Positions 19,635 through 28,774 of a stretch of DNA of 64,000 nt are shown here, in pieces. Both the position numbers and the translations under genes were made by a program. Where the stretch lies: contig NZ_JBBKTU010000001.1 in NCBI RefSeq assembly GCF_037892605.1, positions 2,790,001-2,854,000 of the forward strand. The letters run 5' to 3'. The notes beneath the pieces were generated by a model, which had not been told where the DNA came from, ran no database searches, and worked only from the letters and a program-made list of their open reading frames with translations. The DNA is from Lacibacter sp. H407. Its GTDB lineage: Bacteria > Bacteroidota > Bacteroidia > Chitinophagales > Chitinophagaceae. How positions within the stretch are numbered: the stretch's first letter is position 1; every line of letters begins with the position of its first letter.

Positions 19635-20492
19635 ATGAACAGCAGCCACCATGAGATATTTCATTTAGACGCGGGAAATGATATACGGTACAATACTGTA
19701 ACCGATGCAGAAGTTGTAACAGTTGTTGATGGTATTAAATGTATTAGTGGTTCGTACAAACCCGAGTTAATTATTTTCAGGCCCGAAGTAAAGGCGAATG
19801 GACTCTCCATTATTATTTGCCCCGGGGGAGGATATGAAAAGCTTGCAATTGAACATGAAGGAACAGAGGTTGCTCAATCATTAATAAAATTGGGTATTAC
19901 TGTTTTTGTTTTGAAATACCGGTTGCCGGGAGAAGTTCGTGAAGCTGATGATATGCCTTTGCCTTTAAAAGATTTCATTACTGCATACAAAACGGTTCAG
20001 GAAAAAGCATCTGCATGGGGGATGAATCCTTCTTTGGTTGGTATTATGGGATTTTCAGCAGGGGGGCATTTAGCTTCATTAGCTTCATCAATTTTAAGTA
20101 GTCCAAAGAAACAAGAAGGATTACAAAACCTATTTCCCCCACGTTTTACCATTCTTATTTATCCTGTTATTAGTTTTCAAGATGATATCACACACATCGG
20201 TTCCCGTGAACGTTTTATTGGAAATAATGCAAGAGGAGATGATATCCGTAGATATTCATCGAATAATACTGTAACCCAATCTTCACCACCAACTTTTCTT
20301 GTTCATTGTTCAGATGATCTAATTGTATCTGTTGAAAATAGTCTGTTGTATTACAAGGCTTGTTTAAACCACAACGTTTCAGTTGAAATGCATGTATATG
20401 CAAAAGGAGGACATGGTTTTGGAATGTATAACGATTTCATTAATGAGAAGTGGATGGATAGACTTGCGAACTGGTTAGTTCAGTTTTTTTAG
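19635..20492 (+). CDS. Alpha/beta hydrolase, acetyl-esterase-like (BD-FAE/XynB-type)
   Basis: 285 residues and no signal peptide, so probably cytoplasmic. Oxyanion-hole segment IICPGGGYEKLA is followed by EGTEVAQSLIKLGI and FVLKYRLPG, the usual pattern of the XynB/BD-FAE acetylesterase group. Catalytic triad candidates are Ser141 in GFSAGGH, Asp227 or Asp228 in CSDDLIVS and His260 in GGHGFGMY. It may remove acetyl or acyl groups from imported oligosaccharides. It closes region 1 and is 112 bases from the preceding beta-helix gene. Confidence 0.7.
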   Translation: MNSSHHEIFHLDAGNDIRYNTVTDAEVVTVVDGIKCISGSYKPELIIFRPEVKANGLSIIICPGGGYEKLAIEHEGTEVAQSLIKLGITVFVLKYRLPGEVREADDMPLPLKDFITAYKTVQEKASAWGMNPSLVGIMGFSAGGHLASLASSILSSPKKQEGLQNLFPPRFTILIYPVISFQDDITHIGSRERFIGNNARGDDIRRYSSNNTVTQSSPPTFLVHCSDDLIVSVENSLLYYKACLNHNVSVEMHVYAKGGHGFGMYNDFINEKWMDRLANWLVQFF

Positions 20493-20817
20493 TTTTCTTC
20501 TAGTAATGTTCTTCTGTTTGAAGTAGAATACAAGAGAAAAAGTTGAATATGCAAGTGTAACGTATGCCTATTATATTCTCCCATTTCAGCACTCAGACAG
20601 TAGTAATGTAGAGGTAAATATAAGTCGGTCAATTAGAGATTTACAGAAGGTTGGGGAGTGATAGTTTTGTTAGAGTGTTGCATTTTGCAGCAAGTTAAAG
20701 GAGTAAAGATTTTTTATATTTCAGTTGCTGCAAGCAAACTGCAGTTACGGATACAAAGTGGATTAATTGCAACGTTTTTTATTATTTCCCTCGTATGAAT
20801 TATCAGAATGCGTTTTC
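20493..20817 (+). other. Convergent intergenic region without a gene
   Basis: 325 AT-rich bases lie between the 3' ends of the esterase gene (+) and the GntR gene (-). I find no open frame with coding character and no strong hairpin with a T tract. A small inverted repeat, CTGCA with TGCAG around 20735, is too short to interpret. It marks the border between the region 1 and region 2 loci. Confidence 0.5.
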
Positions 20818-21525
20818 TTAATCAAATATTCGTGCAAAATGATTTTCTAAGTGGTTACGCATACCATTCCTGAATTGTTCAGGCGTGCCATTCTCTAAAA
20901 TCTCCACCAGCTCTTTATGCGATACGAATGTTTTCAGTGCTGTTTGTTTTTTAAGTAAACCGCTGTTGTGTACATAATCAAACACCGGTAACAACATCTT
21001 CTGGAACTTCTTCATCGTTTCATTGCCTGTTATTTCATACAACTTTCCATGAAACGCAATTTCATGTTCTACATTAAATAAATGATCCTGTGCTGCAGGC
21101 GGCTCGTTCGCTACAATTTGTTTGAGCTCTTTTATGTCGGTTTTTGTAATACGGTGAAAGAGAAAATCAGCCATACCTATTTCCAAGACCAAACGTATCT
21201 CAAATACTTCTTTCAACGTGCCGGGGTCGAGTATATGTGGATTCATACTCTTACTGAGGTTCCCGAAAATATCCGGGCTGGTAATAACCGAACCTTTCTT
21301 CTTTTTCGATTCTATTAAACCCATCATCCGCAAACGAAGTAATGCTTCACGGATCACTGTACGGCTTACTCCCAGCGCTTCAGCCAATTCAATTTCCTTG
21401 GGAATACTGTCGCCAACTTTTAGCTTTTGTTGTTGAAGTAACCCCACCAGATTGGCCTCTACCTTATCTACCAGGCTGCTGGTTTCAATGGTTTTAAAGT
21501 GTCCGTTCAATAGTTCGTTTGCCAT
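20818..21525 (-). CDS. GntR-family (FadR/FCD) transcriptional regulator, probable sialic acid regulator
   Basis: 235 residues. A winged helix-turn-helix domain (about residues 18-85; EALGVSRTVIREALLRLRMM) is followed by an all-helical FCD ligand domain with the metal/ligand-site pattern of the FadR subfamily (FEIRLVLEIGMADFL, FHGKLYEITGN, and SHKELVEILENG near the C-terminus). It is transcribed divergently from a susC that opens a sialic acid locus, so a NanR-like role with sialic acid or ManNAc as effector is likely; this is inference. A palindromic motif overlaps its own start codon and is repeated in front of susC, which suggests autorepression and joint control. Confidence 0.85.
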   Translation of the reverse strand: MANELLNGHFKTIETSSLVDKVEANLVGLLQQQKLKVGDSIPKEIELAEALGVSRTVIREALLRLRMMGLIESKKKKGSVITSPDIFGNLSKSMNPHILDPGTLKEVFEIRLVLEIGMADFLFHRITKTDIKELKQIVANEPPAAQDHLFNVEHEIAFHGKLYEITGNETMKKFQKMLLPVFDYVHNSGLLKKQTALKTFVSHKELVEILENGTPEQFRNGMRNHLENHFARIFD

Positions 21526-21543
21526 ATTATGTACTACTTAATT
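21525..21543. promoter_or_regulatory. Candidate GntR operator, copy 1 (over gntR start codon)
   Basis: TATTATGTACTACTTAATT here shares TATTATGT-N3-AC-N-TAAT with the motif at 21655-21673. The GT-N3-AC core fits binding sites of FadR-type GntR proteins. It overlaps the start codon of the divergent regulator gene and lies just downstream of its predicted -7 box. Confidence 0.6.
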
Positions 21544-21546
21544 ATC

Positions 21547-21580
21547 CAAAATTAGGAAAATCCGTCAGTCCTCCCAGAAA
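21547..21580 (-). promoter_or_regulatory. Candidate Bacteroidota sigma-A promoter of the GntR gene
   Basis: On the minus strand TAATTTTG (21547-21554) matches the Bacteroidota -7 consensus TAnnTTTG exactly. A -33-like TTTC (21577-21580) lies 22 bases upstream. The predicted transcription start would fall inside operator copy 1. Confidence 0.5.
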
Positions 21581-21624
21581 TTCTACATTGATTATTAATT
21601 ACTTAAAAATAGTTCAAAACTTTT

Positions 21625-21656
21625 TTTGGTCAAATGGTAAAAGTTTTTCAATTTTA
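21625..21656 (+). promoter_or_regulatory. Weak candidate promoter of region 2 susC
   Basis: TTTG at 21625-21628 and CAATTTTA at 21649-21656 are 20 bases apart, the right spacing for a -33/-7 pair; the -7 box matches four of six consensus positions. The expected start would lie within operator copy 2. Confidence 0.3.
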
Positions 21657-21673
21657 TTATGTCATACATAATA
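21655..21673. promoter_or_regulatory. Candidate GntR operator, copy 2 (upstream of susC)
   Basis: TATTATGT-CAT-ACATAATA is a perfect 8-bp inverted repeat with a 3-base spacer, 24 bases before the susC start. It shares its left arm and most of its right arm with copy 1 at 21525-21543. A dimeric FadR-type GntR repressor bound here would block the predicted susC promoter. Confidence 0.65.
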
Positions 21674-21697
21674 CAAAAATAAAACAAAACTTGCTGT

Positions 21698-24600
21698 ATG
21701 AAAGTATTTTTAAAGATTGGGTTGATGTTCACTTTTTCGCTTCTCTCTTTTTTAGCGGGAGCTCAGTCCATCAAAGTTTCAGGCCAGGTAATATCGAAAG
21801 ATGATAATGCAGGCCTTTCCGGTGCTTCGGTTGTTGTAAAAGCAAAAAACACCGGCACTCAAACCGATGCTGAAGGCCGTTTCAGTATCGAGGCTGCTAT
21901 CGGCGACATCCTCGTTATTTCATCTGTGGGCTATGTGTCGCAGGAAGTAAAAGTGGAAACTGCAAACAGTATCACCATTCAACTACAATCGTCTGCTTCT
22001 AAAATGGACGAAGTTGTTGTTGTGGGTTACGGCACACAACGTAAATCGAAGATCACAGGTTCGGTAAGTAAGCTCGATCCGAAAGTGTTGCAAACAGGTG
22101 TGCGTTCAAACCCCGCTTCTGCATTGGCAGGAACTATTCCCGGTTTACGTGTACAACAAACTTCAGGTCGGCCAGGAGCAGTACCAAACATTGTATTACG
22201 TGGTGGCACCAACTACAATGGCTCAGGTTCACCGTTGGTATTGGTAGATGGTTTAATTCGAGCCGGTTTCTTTGAAGTAAACCAGGAAGATATTGAATCA
22301 ATGGAAGTATTGAAAGATGCATCGGCAACAGCTATTTATGGTGCACGTGCCAACAACGGTGTAATTCTTATCACTACTAAAAAAGGCAAAGCTGGTTCAT
22401 CAAAAATTACAGTGGGTTCTAAAGTTGGTATTAACAAACTGAATCTACCGTTCGAATTTTTAAATGCAAGAGATTATCTCTACTGGTCGAGAAATGCAGT
22501 GAAAACTTCAGGTGTGTATGATGCATCACGTTTATCTCAATTAACGGCCGCCGGTCCATTCGGTACAGGTAATCGTTTTCTCGATGGAAGCGGTAACGTT
22601 ATTGATGGTAATTTAAATTCTCTCGGCGTTTGGAGCACCATGAAATTAGATAATACAAATCGTCATAAACTTGGCGATGGTTGGCAAACAATGATCGATC
22701 CTGTTAATGGAACAGACACGCTCATCTTCAACAACTTTAATTACAAAGATTATGCATTGCGTCCTTATAGTTTAACCCAGGATCACAATGTGTCAATGAG
22801 TGGAGGTAATGATAAAGGGAAATATTATGCAGGCTTTGGCATGTATGATGAAAAAGGTTTACCGATCAATACATTTTATCGCCGTTACACATTTGTGTTA
22901 AACAGCGAATATAAAATACGTTCATGGTTAACTTCTACATCCAGTTTAAACTTTGCTAATGCAAAATGGCGTGATCCTGTTACCAATTCAGAAGGTAACT
23001 ATCTGTCACGTTCATTGGGTGCACCTCCAACCATGCGTGGCCGTAATGAGAAAGGAGACTTGTTGGTTGGCCGTGATTTTGGTGATGGAAATCCATTGGT
23101 GAATGATGATAAATTTATTCGTAATAACAACAGCGATAAGTTTACCATGTCGCAAGGATTTAAAATTGATTTATTGAAAAATCTTTGGCTGAAAACAAGT
23201 GCTAACCTGTTTTATGATGAAGGTTATAATGAAAGTTTCAACAAAGATTATCTGCAAAGCCCGGGCAACATTAACCGCACACGTTCGTCTGCTGCATCGT
23301 TTGGCCGCACATTAAGTCAAACGTATAATGCAGTGATCGATTACAATAAAAGCTTTGGTGATCATGATCTTGATCTGATGGCTGGTTCTGAATATTATGA
23401 TACCTATGCTTATGGCGTATCGGCTTCAGGTTCACAAGCACCGTCAGATGATTTTCTTGATCTGCAATATGTTCGTCGTGATGCAACAACACAACCTTCT
23501 GTTGATTCATATCACGAACGTCAACGCATTCTCTCTTTCTTTGGCCGTGCTACTTATGATTACAAATCGAAGTACTTGCTTACAGCAACCGTTCGTCGCG
23601 ATGGTTATTCAAAACTCATCAACAACCGTTGGGGTACATTCCCCGGTGTTTCTGTTGGCTGGAATGTGCATAAAGAAGATTTCTTTAATGTAAAATGGAT
23701 CAATGCTTTGAAGCTACGTGCCAGCTATGGACAAAACGGTAATGTAAGCGGCATCAGTGCGTATGGTTTGCAAGGTGGTTATAGTGTAAACCGTTATAAC
23801 ACTTCAACCGGTTACCTTTTCTCCACACCACCTTTCCCTGATCTTTTATGGGAACGTTCTTCAACCTATGAAGTGGGTGCAGAAGGAAACCTGTTAGGTA
23901 AAATTGATTTCATGATTGCTTACTATAAGCGTGTCACTTCAAATAAAATTTCCAGCTTTAATCTTCCTGCTACTTCAGGTATTACCAGTTTAACCACTAA
24001 CAACGGTAGTATGCAGAACCAGGGTGTGGAAGTAGATGTAAACTATTCCATCATACGTAAAAAAGATCTGGATGTAAGTTTTGCAGCCAACTTTGCATAC
24101 AATGCAAACAAGGTATTGCAACTGCCAAATAACGGATTAGAAAATAACAGGCAGGGTGGTTTCCAGGTTTGGGATCCTTCACAAAAGAAAATGATCTGGG
24201 TTGGGGGAATACAACAAGGACAAGACCCGAATGTTGCTTATGCATATGTTGCTGATGGATTGTTCCGCACACAAGCCGAGCTGGATGCTTATGCAAATCG
24301 TGTTGATTTGAATGGTGCAAAAATTTTATTAGGTACCGGTAAATATGCAGCACTTACACCTGCGCAACGTTCAAGTTATTTCCCGATTGCATTGGGTGAT
24401 GTAAGATGGAAGGATGTTGACAATAATGATACGATTGATTTTCGTGACCGTGTTTACATGGGTCGTACTGTTCCCCGTTTCACTGGAGGTTTCACTGCAG
24501 CTGCACGTTGGAAAGGATTATCTGTAAGTGCACGTTTCGATTATGCGTTGGGATTTGTTGCATACGATGGTCCACGTGCATGGTTTATGGGTAATGCGCA

Positions 24601-24973
24601 AGGTACATTCAACACCATTACTGATGTGCATGATACATGGTCGCCAACAAATACCAATGCAAAATTCCCAACATACTATTGGGCCGATCAGTTGTTCAAA
24701 AACAATGTGCTTCGTGAATCAAGCATGTTCTATAAAAAAGGCGATTACCTCGCATTACGTGAGATCAACATCAATTATGCATTACCCGTAAAATGGGCAA
24801 GTGCTATCAAAAGCCAGGGCGTTAATTTATCTGTTACAATGCAAAACGTAGCTTATTTAAGTAAAGCAACGCTCTACTCTCCTGAATCAGGAAGTATTGC
24901 TAACAGTGCAGCAGGCTTTGGTGGTTATCCGCTTCCACGTATTATCATCTTTGGTGCACAGGTAACATTTTAA
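21698..24973 (+). CDS. SusC-like TonB-dependent transporter of the sialoglycan locus
   Basis: 1091 residues. A signal peptide ending GAQ is followed by a CarboxypepD_reg-like domain (about residues 25-100), the MDEVVVVGYGTQ box, a plug with VLVDGLIRAG and KDASATAIYGARANNG, and a large beta-barrel ending in GAQVTF. No STN domain is present. It should form the outer-membrane importer for sialylated oligosaccharides or free sialic acid with the SusD-like protein 21 bases downstream, like the NanO/NanU pair of other Bacteroidota; that specificity is inferred from the neighbouring nan genes. Confidence 0.94.
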   Translation: MKVFLKIGLMFTFSLLSFLAGAQSIKVSGQVISKDDNAGLSGASVVVKAKNTGTQTDAEGRFSIEAAIGDILVISSVGYVSQEVKVETANSITIQLQSSASKMDEVVVVGYGTQRKSKITGSVSKLDPKVLQTGVRSNPASALAGTIPGLRVQQTSGRPGAVPNIVLRGGTNYNGSGSPLVLVDGLIRAGFFEVNQEDIESMEVLKDASATAIYGARANNGVILITTKKGKAGSSKITVGSKVGINKLNLPFEFLNARDYLYWSRNAVKTSGVYDASRLSQLTAAGPFGTGNRFLDGSGNVIDGNLNSLGVWSTMKLDNTNRHKLGDGWQTMIDPVNGTDTLIFNNFNYKDYALRPYSLTQDHNVSMSGGNDKGKYYAGFGMYDEKGLPINTFYRRYTFVLNSEYKIRSWLTSTSSLNFANAKWRDPVTNSEGNYLSRSLGAPPTMRGRNEKGDLLVGRDFGDGNPLVNDDKFIRNNNSDKFTMSQGFKIDLLKNLWLKTSANLFYDEGYNESFNKDYLQSPGNINRTRSSAASFGRTLSQTYNAVIDYNKSFGDHDLDLMAGSEYYDTYAYGVSASGSQAPSDDFLDLQYVRRDATTQPSVDSYHERQRILSFFGRATYDYKSKYLLTATVRRDGYSKLINNRWGTFPGVSVGWNVHKEDFFNVKWINALKLRASYGQNGNVSGISAYGLQGGYSVNRYNTSTGYLFSTPPFPDLLWERSSTYEVGAEGNLLGKIDFMIAYYKRVTSNKISSFNLPATSGITSLTTNNGSMQNQGVEVDVNYSIIRKKDLDVSFAANFAYNANKVLQLPNNGLENNRQGGFQVWDPSQKKMIWVGGIQQGQDPNVAYAYVADGLFRTQAELDAYANRVDLNGAKILLGTGKYAALTPAQRSSYFPIALGDVRWKDVDNNDTIDFRDRVYMGRTVPRFTGGFTAAARWKGLSVSARFDYALGFVAYDGPRAWFMGNAQGTFNTITDVHDTWSPTNTNAKFPTYYWADQLFKNNVLRESSMFYKKGDYLALREININYALPVKWASAIKSQGVNLSVTMQNVAYLSKATLYSPESGSIANSAAGFGGYPLPRIIIFGAQVTF

Positions 24974-24994
24974 TTCATTTCAATATTTATACAG

Positions 24995-26587
24995 ATGAAA
25001 AAGATTTTAAATGGTTTGTTCTTGCTGGCGTTGATCGTTTCTGTAAACGCCTGTAAAAAATTAGATCTGGCACCGGAAGATTACTATGCCAGCGGAAACT
25101 TTTGGAAAACAGCTGCACAGGTAGATGGTGCAATGGTTGGTTTGCACAATCAGTTACGTGGTTTTCAGTTTACTTTTTTCAATATGGGTGAACTTCGTGG
25201 CGGAGTGTTTAAAGATGCCACCGGTGCAACAGGTACATCATCACTCAACTCAGCAGCAATTATCCGTCAGGATCTTCGTGAGTCTGCCCCTGGTTTTTCA
25301 AGTTGGGCAGGATTATATGGCCCCATCTTCCAGGTAAACCTCTTTATCTATAACGTAGAGAAAGCAGATTTTTTACCTGAAGCTGATAAGAAATATTATC
25401 TCGGTCAGGCATATGGTCTGAGAGCGTTTTATTATTTCCATTTGTATCGTACCTATGGTCGTTTGCCATTGGCAACAGAACCAAAAGTTTTAACCAGTAC
25501 TCCAACAGCTGCAGAACAGGCGTACCTGGCCAGAACAAAAACAGAAAAAGAAACATTAGATTTTATTAAGGCTGATGTAGAGAAATCAGTGACTAATTTC
25601 AATGCGAATTATACAAGTAAATTCAGTAAATCATTATGGTCGTTATTAGCAACACAAATGTTGAAAGCAGAAGTGTATCTGTGGAGTGCGAAAGTAAAGA
25701 TCGATGGAGCAGCACCAACAACTACAACAGCTGATCTTACAACTGCAAGAACTGCAGTGGAAGATGTAATTGCACGCACATCAAAACAAAATGTTTTTGC
25801 TGATGTGTTTAAATACAGCAACAAAGGAAACAATGAAGTGATCTTTGCAATGCGTTACCAGGTGGGAGAAGCCGCTAATAACTATGGTCAGTTCATCTAT
25901 GCGCAAACCGATCCTATGAGCAGTTTTGTTACAGTAGGAGGAGCACCTTTAACATCTGATCAGGCTGGGGCATCTGCTGCGGATCCGTTGAAAGTTGCCG
26001 GTGGTGGTACCATCATCCGTTACGAATACAAGTATGATCTGTTTGCAAAGTACGATACAGCAACTGATCTGCGTGCAAGATCAACGTTCTTTGATTTTTA
26101 TCGTACACCAACGTCAACAACAGCAAATAAGTTTGTAAACCTTCGTAAATTCTTAGGAACAATGGATGGTACAAACAGAAGTTTTACAGATGATGTGCCG
26201 GTGTATCGTTGGGCGGAAGCAATGTTGATTTTGGCTGAGATCAAAAATAAGCAGGGACAGGATCCTTCCGTTGAGATCAATGCAGTTCGTCAGCGTGGTT
26301 ATGGTACAAATCCATATCCAGTATACGCAAACGCAAGTTTTGAAGCAAATGAAATTGCCATCTTTGAAGAAAGAGGAAAAGAATTTGTGGCAGAAGGAAA
26401 ACGTTGGTACGATCTGCGTCGCATGCAGGATGCAACAGGTGATCCGCTTGCATTCAGAACCGATCTTCCGTTAGTTGGTGTGCTTATAAAAGCAACACAG
26501 GAATATAAATTGTTGTGGCCAATAGACAGAACAACATTAAATCAGGATCCAACCATTGAGCAAAATGCAGGTTATCCCGGAACATAA
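24995..26587 (+). CDS. SusD-family glycan-binding lipoprotein of the sialoglycan locus
   Basis: 530 residues. The lipobox Cys is in SVNACKKLDLAPEDYY. Family landmarks are the YYLGQAYGLRAFYYFHLYR TPR helix, VPVYRWAEAMLILAEIKN, and the C-terminal ERGKEFVAEGKRWYDLRRM block. It is the binding partner of the SusC upstream and probably recognises sialic acid-containing glycans (NanU-like by position). A hairpin with a T tract follows the gene at 26620-26648 and probably reduces read-through into the intracellular nan genes. Confidence 0.94.
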   Translation: MKKILNGLFLLALIVSVNACKKLDLAPEDYYASGNFWKTAAQVDGAMVGLHNQLRGFQFTFFNMGELRGGVFKDATGATGTSSLNSAAIIRQDLRESAPGFSSWAGLYGPIFQVNLFIYNVEKADFLPEADKKYYLGQAYGLRAFYYFHLYRTYGRLPLATEPKVLTSTPTAAEQAYLARTKTEKETLDFIKADVEKSVTNFNANYTSKFSKSLWSLLATQMLKAEVYLWSAKVKIDGAAPTTTTADLTTARTAVEDVIARTSKQNVFADVFKYSNKGNNEVIFAMRYQVGEAANNYGQFIYAQTDPMSSFVTVGGAPLTSDQAGASAADPLKVAGGGTIIRYEYKYDLFAKYDTATDLRARSTFFDFYRTPTSTTANKFVNLRKFLGTMDGTNRSFTDDVPVYRWAEAMLILAEIKNKQGQDPSVEINAVRQRGYGTNPYPVYANASFEANEIAIFEERGKEFVAEGKRWYDLRRMQDATGDPLAFRTDLPLVGVLIKATQEYKLLWPIDRTTLNQDPTIEQNAGYPGT

Positions 26588-26619
26588 GAGCGTTAATTTT
26601 CATAATCAACAGTTAGTTT

Positions 26620-26648
26620 ACCCGGGGGTAGTCTTGCCTCCGGTTTTT
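26620..26648 (+). terminator. Rho-independent terminator or attenuator between susD and nanA
   Basis: ACC-GGGGG pairs with CCTCC-GGT (one bulged C and one G-T pair) around the loop TAGTCTTG, followed by TTTTT at 26644-26648. In PULs such hairpins often keep susCD transcripts more abundant than downstream genes. Confidence 0.6.
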
Positions 26649-26686
26649 AAAAAATCTTTACTATTTTTTTCGACTTAACCGAACAT

Positions 26687-27628
26687 ATGAACAGACAATA
26701 TTTAGAAGGTTTGATTGCCGCACCATTTACACCCATGCATAAGGATGGCTCGTTAAACCTTGATGTCATTCCATCTTATTATGTAATGCTGAAAGCAAAT
26801 AAGGTGAAAGGTGCATTTATCTGCGGTTCAACAGGTGAAGGTGTTTCATTATCGTTGAATGAAAAGAAAGCAGTGGCCGAAGCATGGGCTGCAGTAGCAA
26901 AAGATGACGCAGATTTTATTGTGATGCCTTTGCTTGGCGGCACCTGTTTAGCCGATTGCAAAGAACTTGCATTGCATGCAAAAGAAATCGGGCTTGATGC
27001 CATTTCATTTACTGCACCTTTTTACTTTAAGCCGGCTTCAGTTGAAATGCTGGCAAAAGCCTGCAGTGAGGTAGCATCGGTTGTTCCCGATATGCCGTTC
27101 TATTATTATCATATTCCGGTACTTACAGGAGTAGGTTTTTCCATGATCGAATTATTGAAAGCAGTGGACAATCTCATTCCCAACTTCGCCGGTATTAAAT
27201 ACACCCACGAAGACTTCATGGATTTTCTTTCCTGTATGAATTTTAAAGATGGCAAGTACGATATGCTGTGGGGTAGAGATGAAAATATGTTACCTGCTTT
27301 GGCATTGGGTACAAAAGCATCAGTAGGCAGTACCTTTAACTATGCAGCTCCACTGTATTACGATCTCATCGATGCATTTAACAATGGCGAATTAAAATCA
27401 GCCAATGCATTACAGCAAAAGTCGATCGATATGATTACATTGTTAGGTAAGTATGGCGGTATTGCAACAGGGAAAGCTTATATGAAATTGCTGGGTATTG
27501 ATTGCGGTGAGTTTCGCTTGCCTGTAAAGAACATGACAGCAACAGAATTTGAATTATTTAAAAAAGATACCGAGCAGATCGGATTCTCAAAATTCTCATC
27601 ACGCTTACAACGGGCAGTGAATGTATAA
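26687..27628 (+). CDS. nanA: N-acetylneuraminate lyase (DHDPS/NAL family)
   Basis: 313 residues, cytoplasmic (no signal peptide). The (beta/alpha)8 DHDPS/NAL superfamily is shown by GSTGEGVSLSLNEK near residue 45, the catalytic Tyr141 in YYYHIP and the Schiff-base Lys171 in FAGIKYTHEDF. The GIKYT.xDF motif is characteristic of sialic acid lyases rather than dihydrodipicolinate synthases. The reaction cleaves Neu5Ac into ManNAc and pyruvate. It starts the intracellular branch of the locus, six bases before the Kelch gene, with an AGE epimerase further downstream taking the ManNAc. Confidence 0.9.
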   Translation: MNRQYLEGLIAAPFTPMHKDGSLNLDVIPSYYVMLKANKVKGAFICGSTGEGVSLSLNEKKAVAEAWAAVAKDDADFIVMPLLGGTCLADCKELALHAKEIGLDAISFTAPFYFKPASVEMLAKACSEVASVVPDMPFYYYHIPVLTGVGFSMIELLKAVDNLIPNFAGIKYTHEDFMDFLSCMNFKDGKYDMLWGRDENMLPALALGTKASVGSTFNYAAPLYYDLIDAFNNGELKSANALQQKSIDMITLLGKYGGIATGKAYMKLLGIDCGEFRLPVKNMTATEFELFKKDTEQIGFSKFSSRLQRAVNV

Positions 27629-27634
27629 AACAGA

Positions 27635-28774
27635 ATGAATCGCTTGCACATATCACTTTCATTATCTCTCATGTTTTTTACTGCAGCCATATATGCACAA
27701 AAAAAACAGGAGCTGAAACTGCAATGGACTGTTGCAGCTGAGCTTCCTGTTACCGGAAACGGACAAACCGCTTTGGGTTTTGCCGGAATGGTTGCCGGTG
27801 TATATAGCAACAAACTAATTATTGCAGGTGGTGCAAACTTTCCCGATGCAATGCCCTGGAACGGAGGAAAGAAAAAGTATTACGATGATGTGTATGTGTA
27901 TGCAAAAAAGGGAAACCGTTTTGTATTACAGCAGCAAACAAAATTATCTTTTTCAATTGCGTATGCTGCAAGCTACACTACTGCAAAAGGAATTGTGTTT
28001 GCGGGAGGAGAAAATGAAAATGGACTTAGCAAAAACGTTTACCTGTTTACAATAAATAAAGCAACTGTTACAACAGCATCATTACCCGACCTTCCGTTTG
28101 CAGTAACCAATGCATCAATTACCGCTATCGATAATAAAGTTTATTTAGCAGGTGGTGAAACTGCAAAAGAAGCAAGCAATCAGTTTTTAGTACTTGATCT
28201 TAACAACACAGCAGGAGGATGGAAGCAGTTGCCGCAACTTCCCAAATCAGTATCGCATACTGTATTGCTGGTAAAAGGAAATGATCTGTTTCTTATTGGT
28301 GGTCGTAAGAAAAACAACAATGGTATCAGCGATCTGTACAGCTCCGTTTTTGAATTTAATATCCAAACAAGCCAGTGGACAGAAAAACAACAGTTGCCGT
28401 ATGCATTAAGTGCAGGTACAGGTGCTGTTTATCAAAATAAAATCTTGTTGTTTGGTGGCGATAAAGGCGCAACCTTTCATCGCACCGAAGAATTAATTGC
28501 CGCTATCAACAACAGTAAAGACGAAAACGAGAAGCAACTTTTAACAGAAGGAAAAGCAAAACTGCAAGCAGCTCATCCCGGTTTCAGTAAAGAAATGTTG
28601 GCATACGATATTGCAAACAACATCTGGCAAGTGATTGGAACGACGCCGTATGAAACACCTGTTACCACAACAGCTGTTCAATGGAATGATTGTTTTATCA
28701 TTCCAAGTGGAGAAACAAAAGCTGGGGTTCGTTCTCCTCTTATTTTATCAGTTAAACCAACAACTGGAAAATGA
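27635..28774 (+). CDS. nanM: Periplasmic N-acetylneuraminate mutarotase (Kelch propeller)
   Basis: 379 residues with a signal peptide (MFFTAAIYAQ). The chain is a six-bladed Kelch-type beta-propeller with repeats such as NKLIIAGGANFPDAMPWNGG, KGIVFAGGENENG, NKVYLAGGETAKE, NDLFLIGGRKKNN and NKILLFGGDKGATF. The GGANFPD..PW.GGKK segment is diagnostic of the YjhT/NanM family, which converts alpha-Neu5Ac released by sialidase into the beta anomer before uptake. Its last four bases overlap the start of the MFS gene, indicating translational coupling of mutarotation and import. Confidence 0.88.
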   Translation: MNRLHISLSLSLMFFTAAIYAQKKQELKLQWTVAAELPVTGNGQTALGFAGMVAGVYSNKLIIAGGANFPDAMPWNGGKKKYYDDVYVYAKKGNRFVLQQQTKLSFSIAYAASYTTAKGIVFAGGENENGLSKNVYLFTINKATVTTASLPDLPFAVTNASITAIDNKVYLAGGETAKEASNQFLVLDLNNTAGGWKQLPQLPKSVSHTVLLVKGNDLFLIGGRKKNNNGISDLYSSVFEFNIQTSQWTEKQQLPYALSAGTGAVYQNKILLFGGDKGATFHRTEELIAAINNSKDENEKQLLTEGKAKLQAAHPGFSKEMLAYDIANNIWQVIGTTPYETPVTTTAVQWNDCFIIPSGETKAGVRSPLILSVKPTTGK

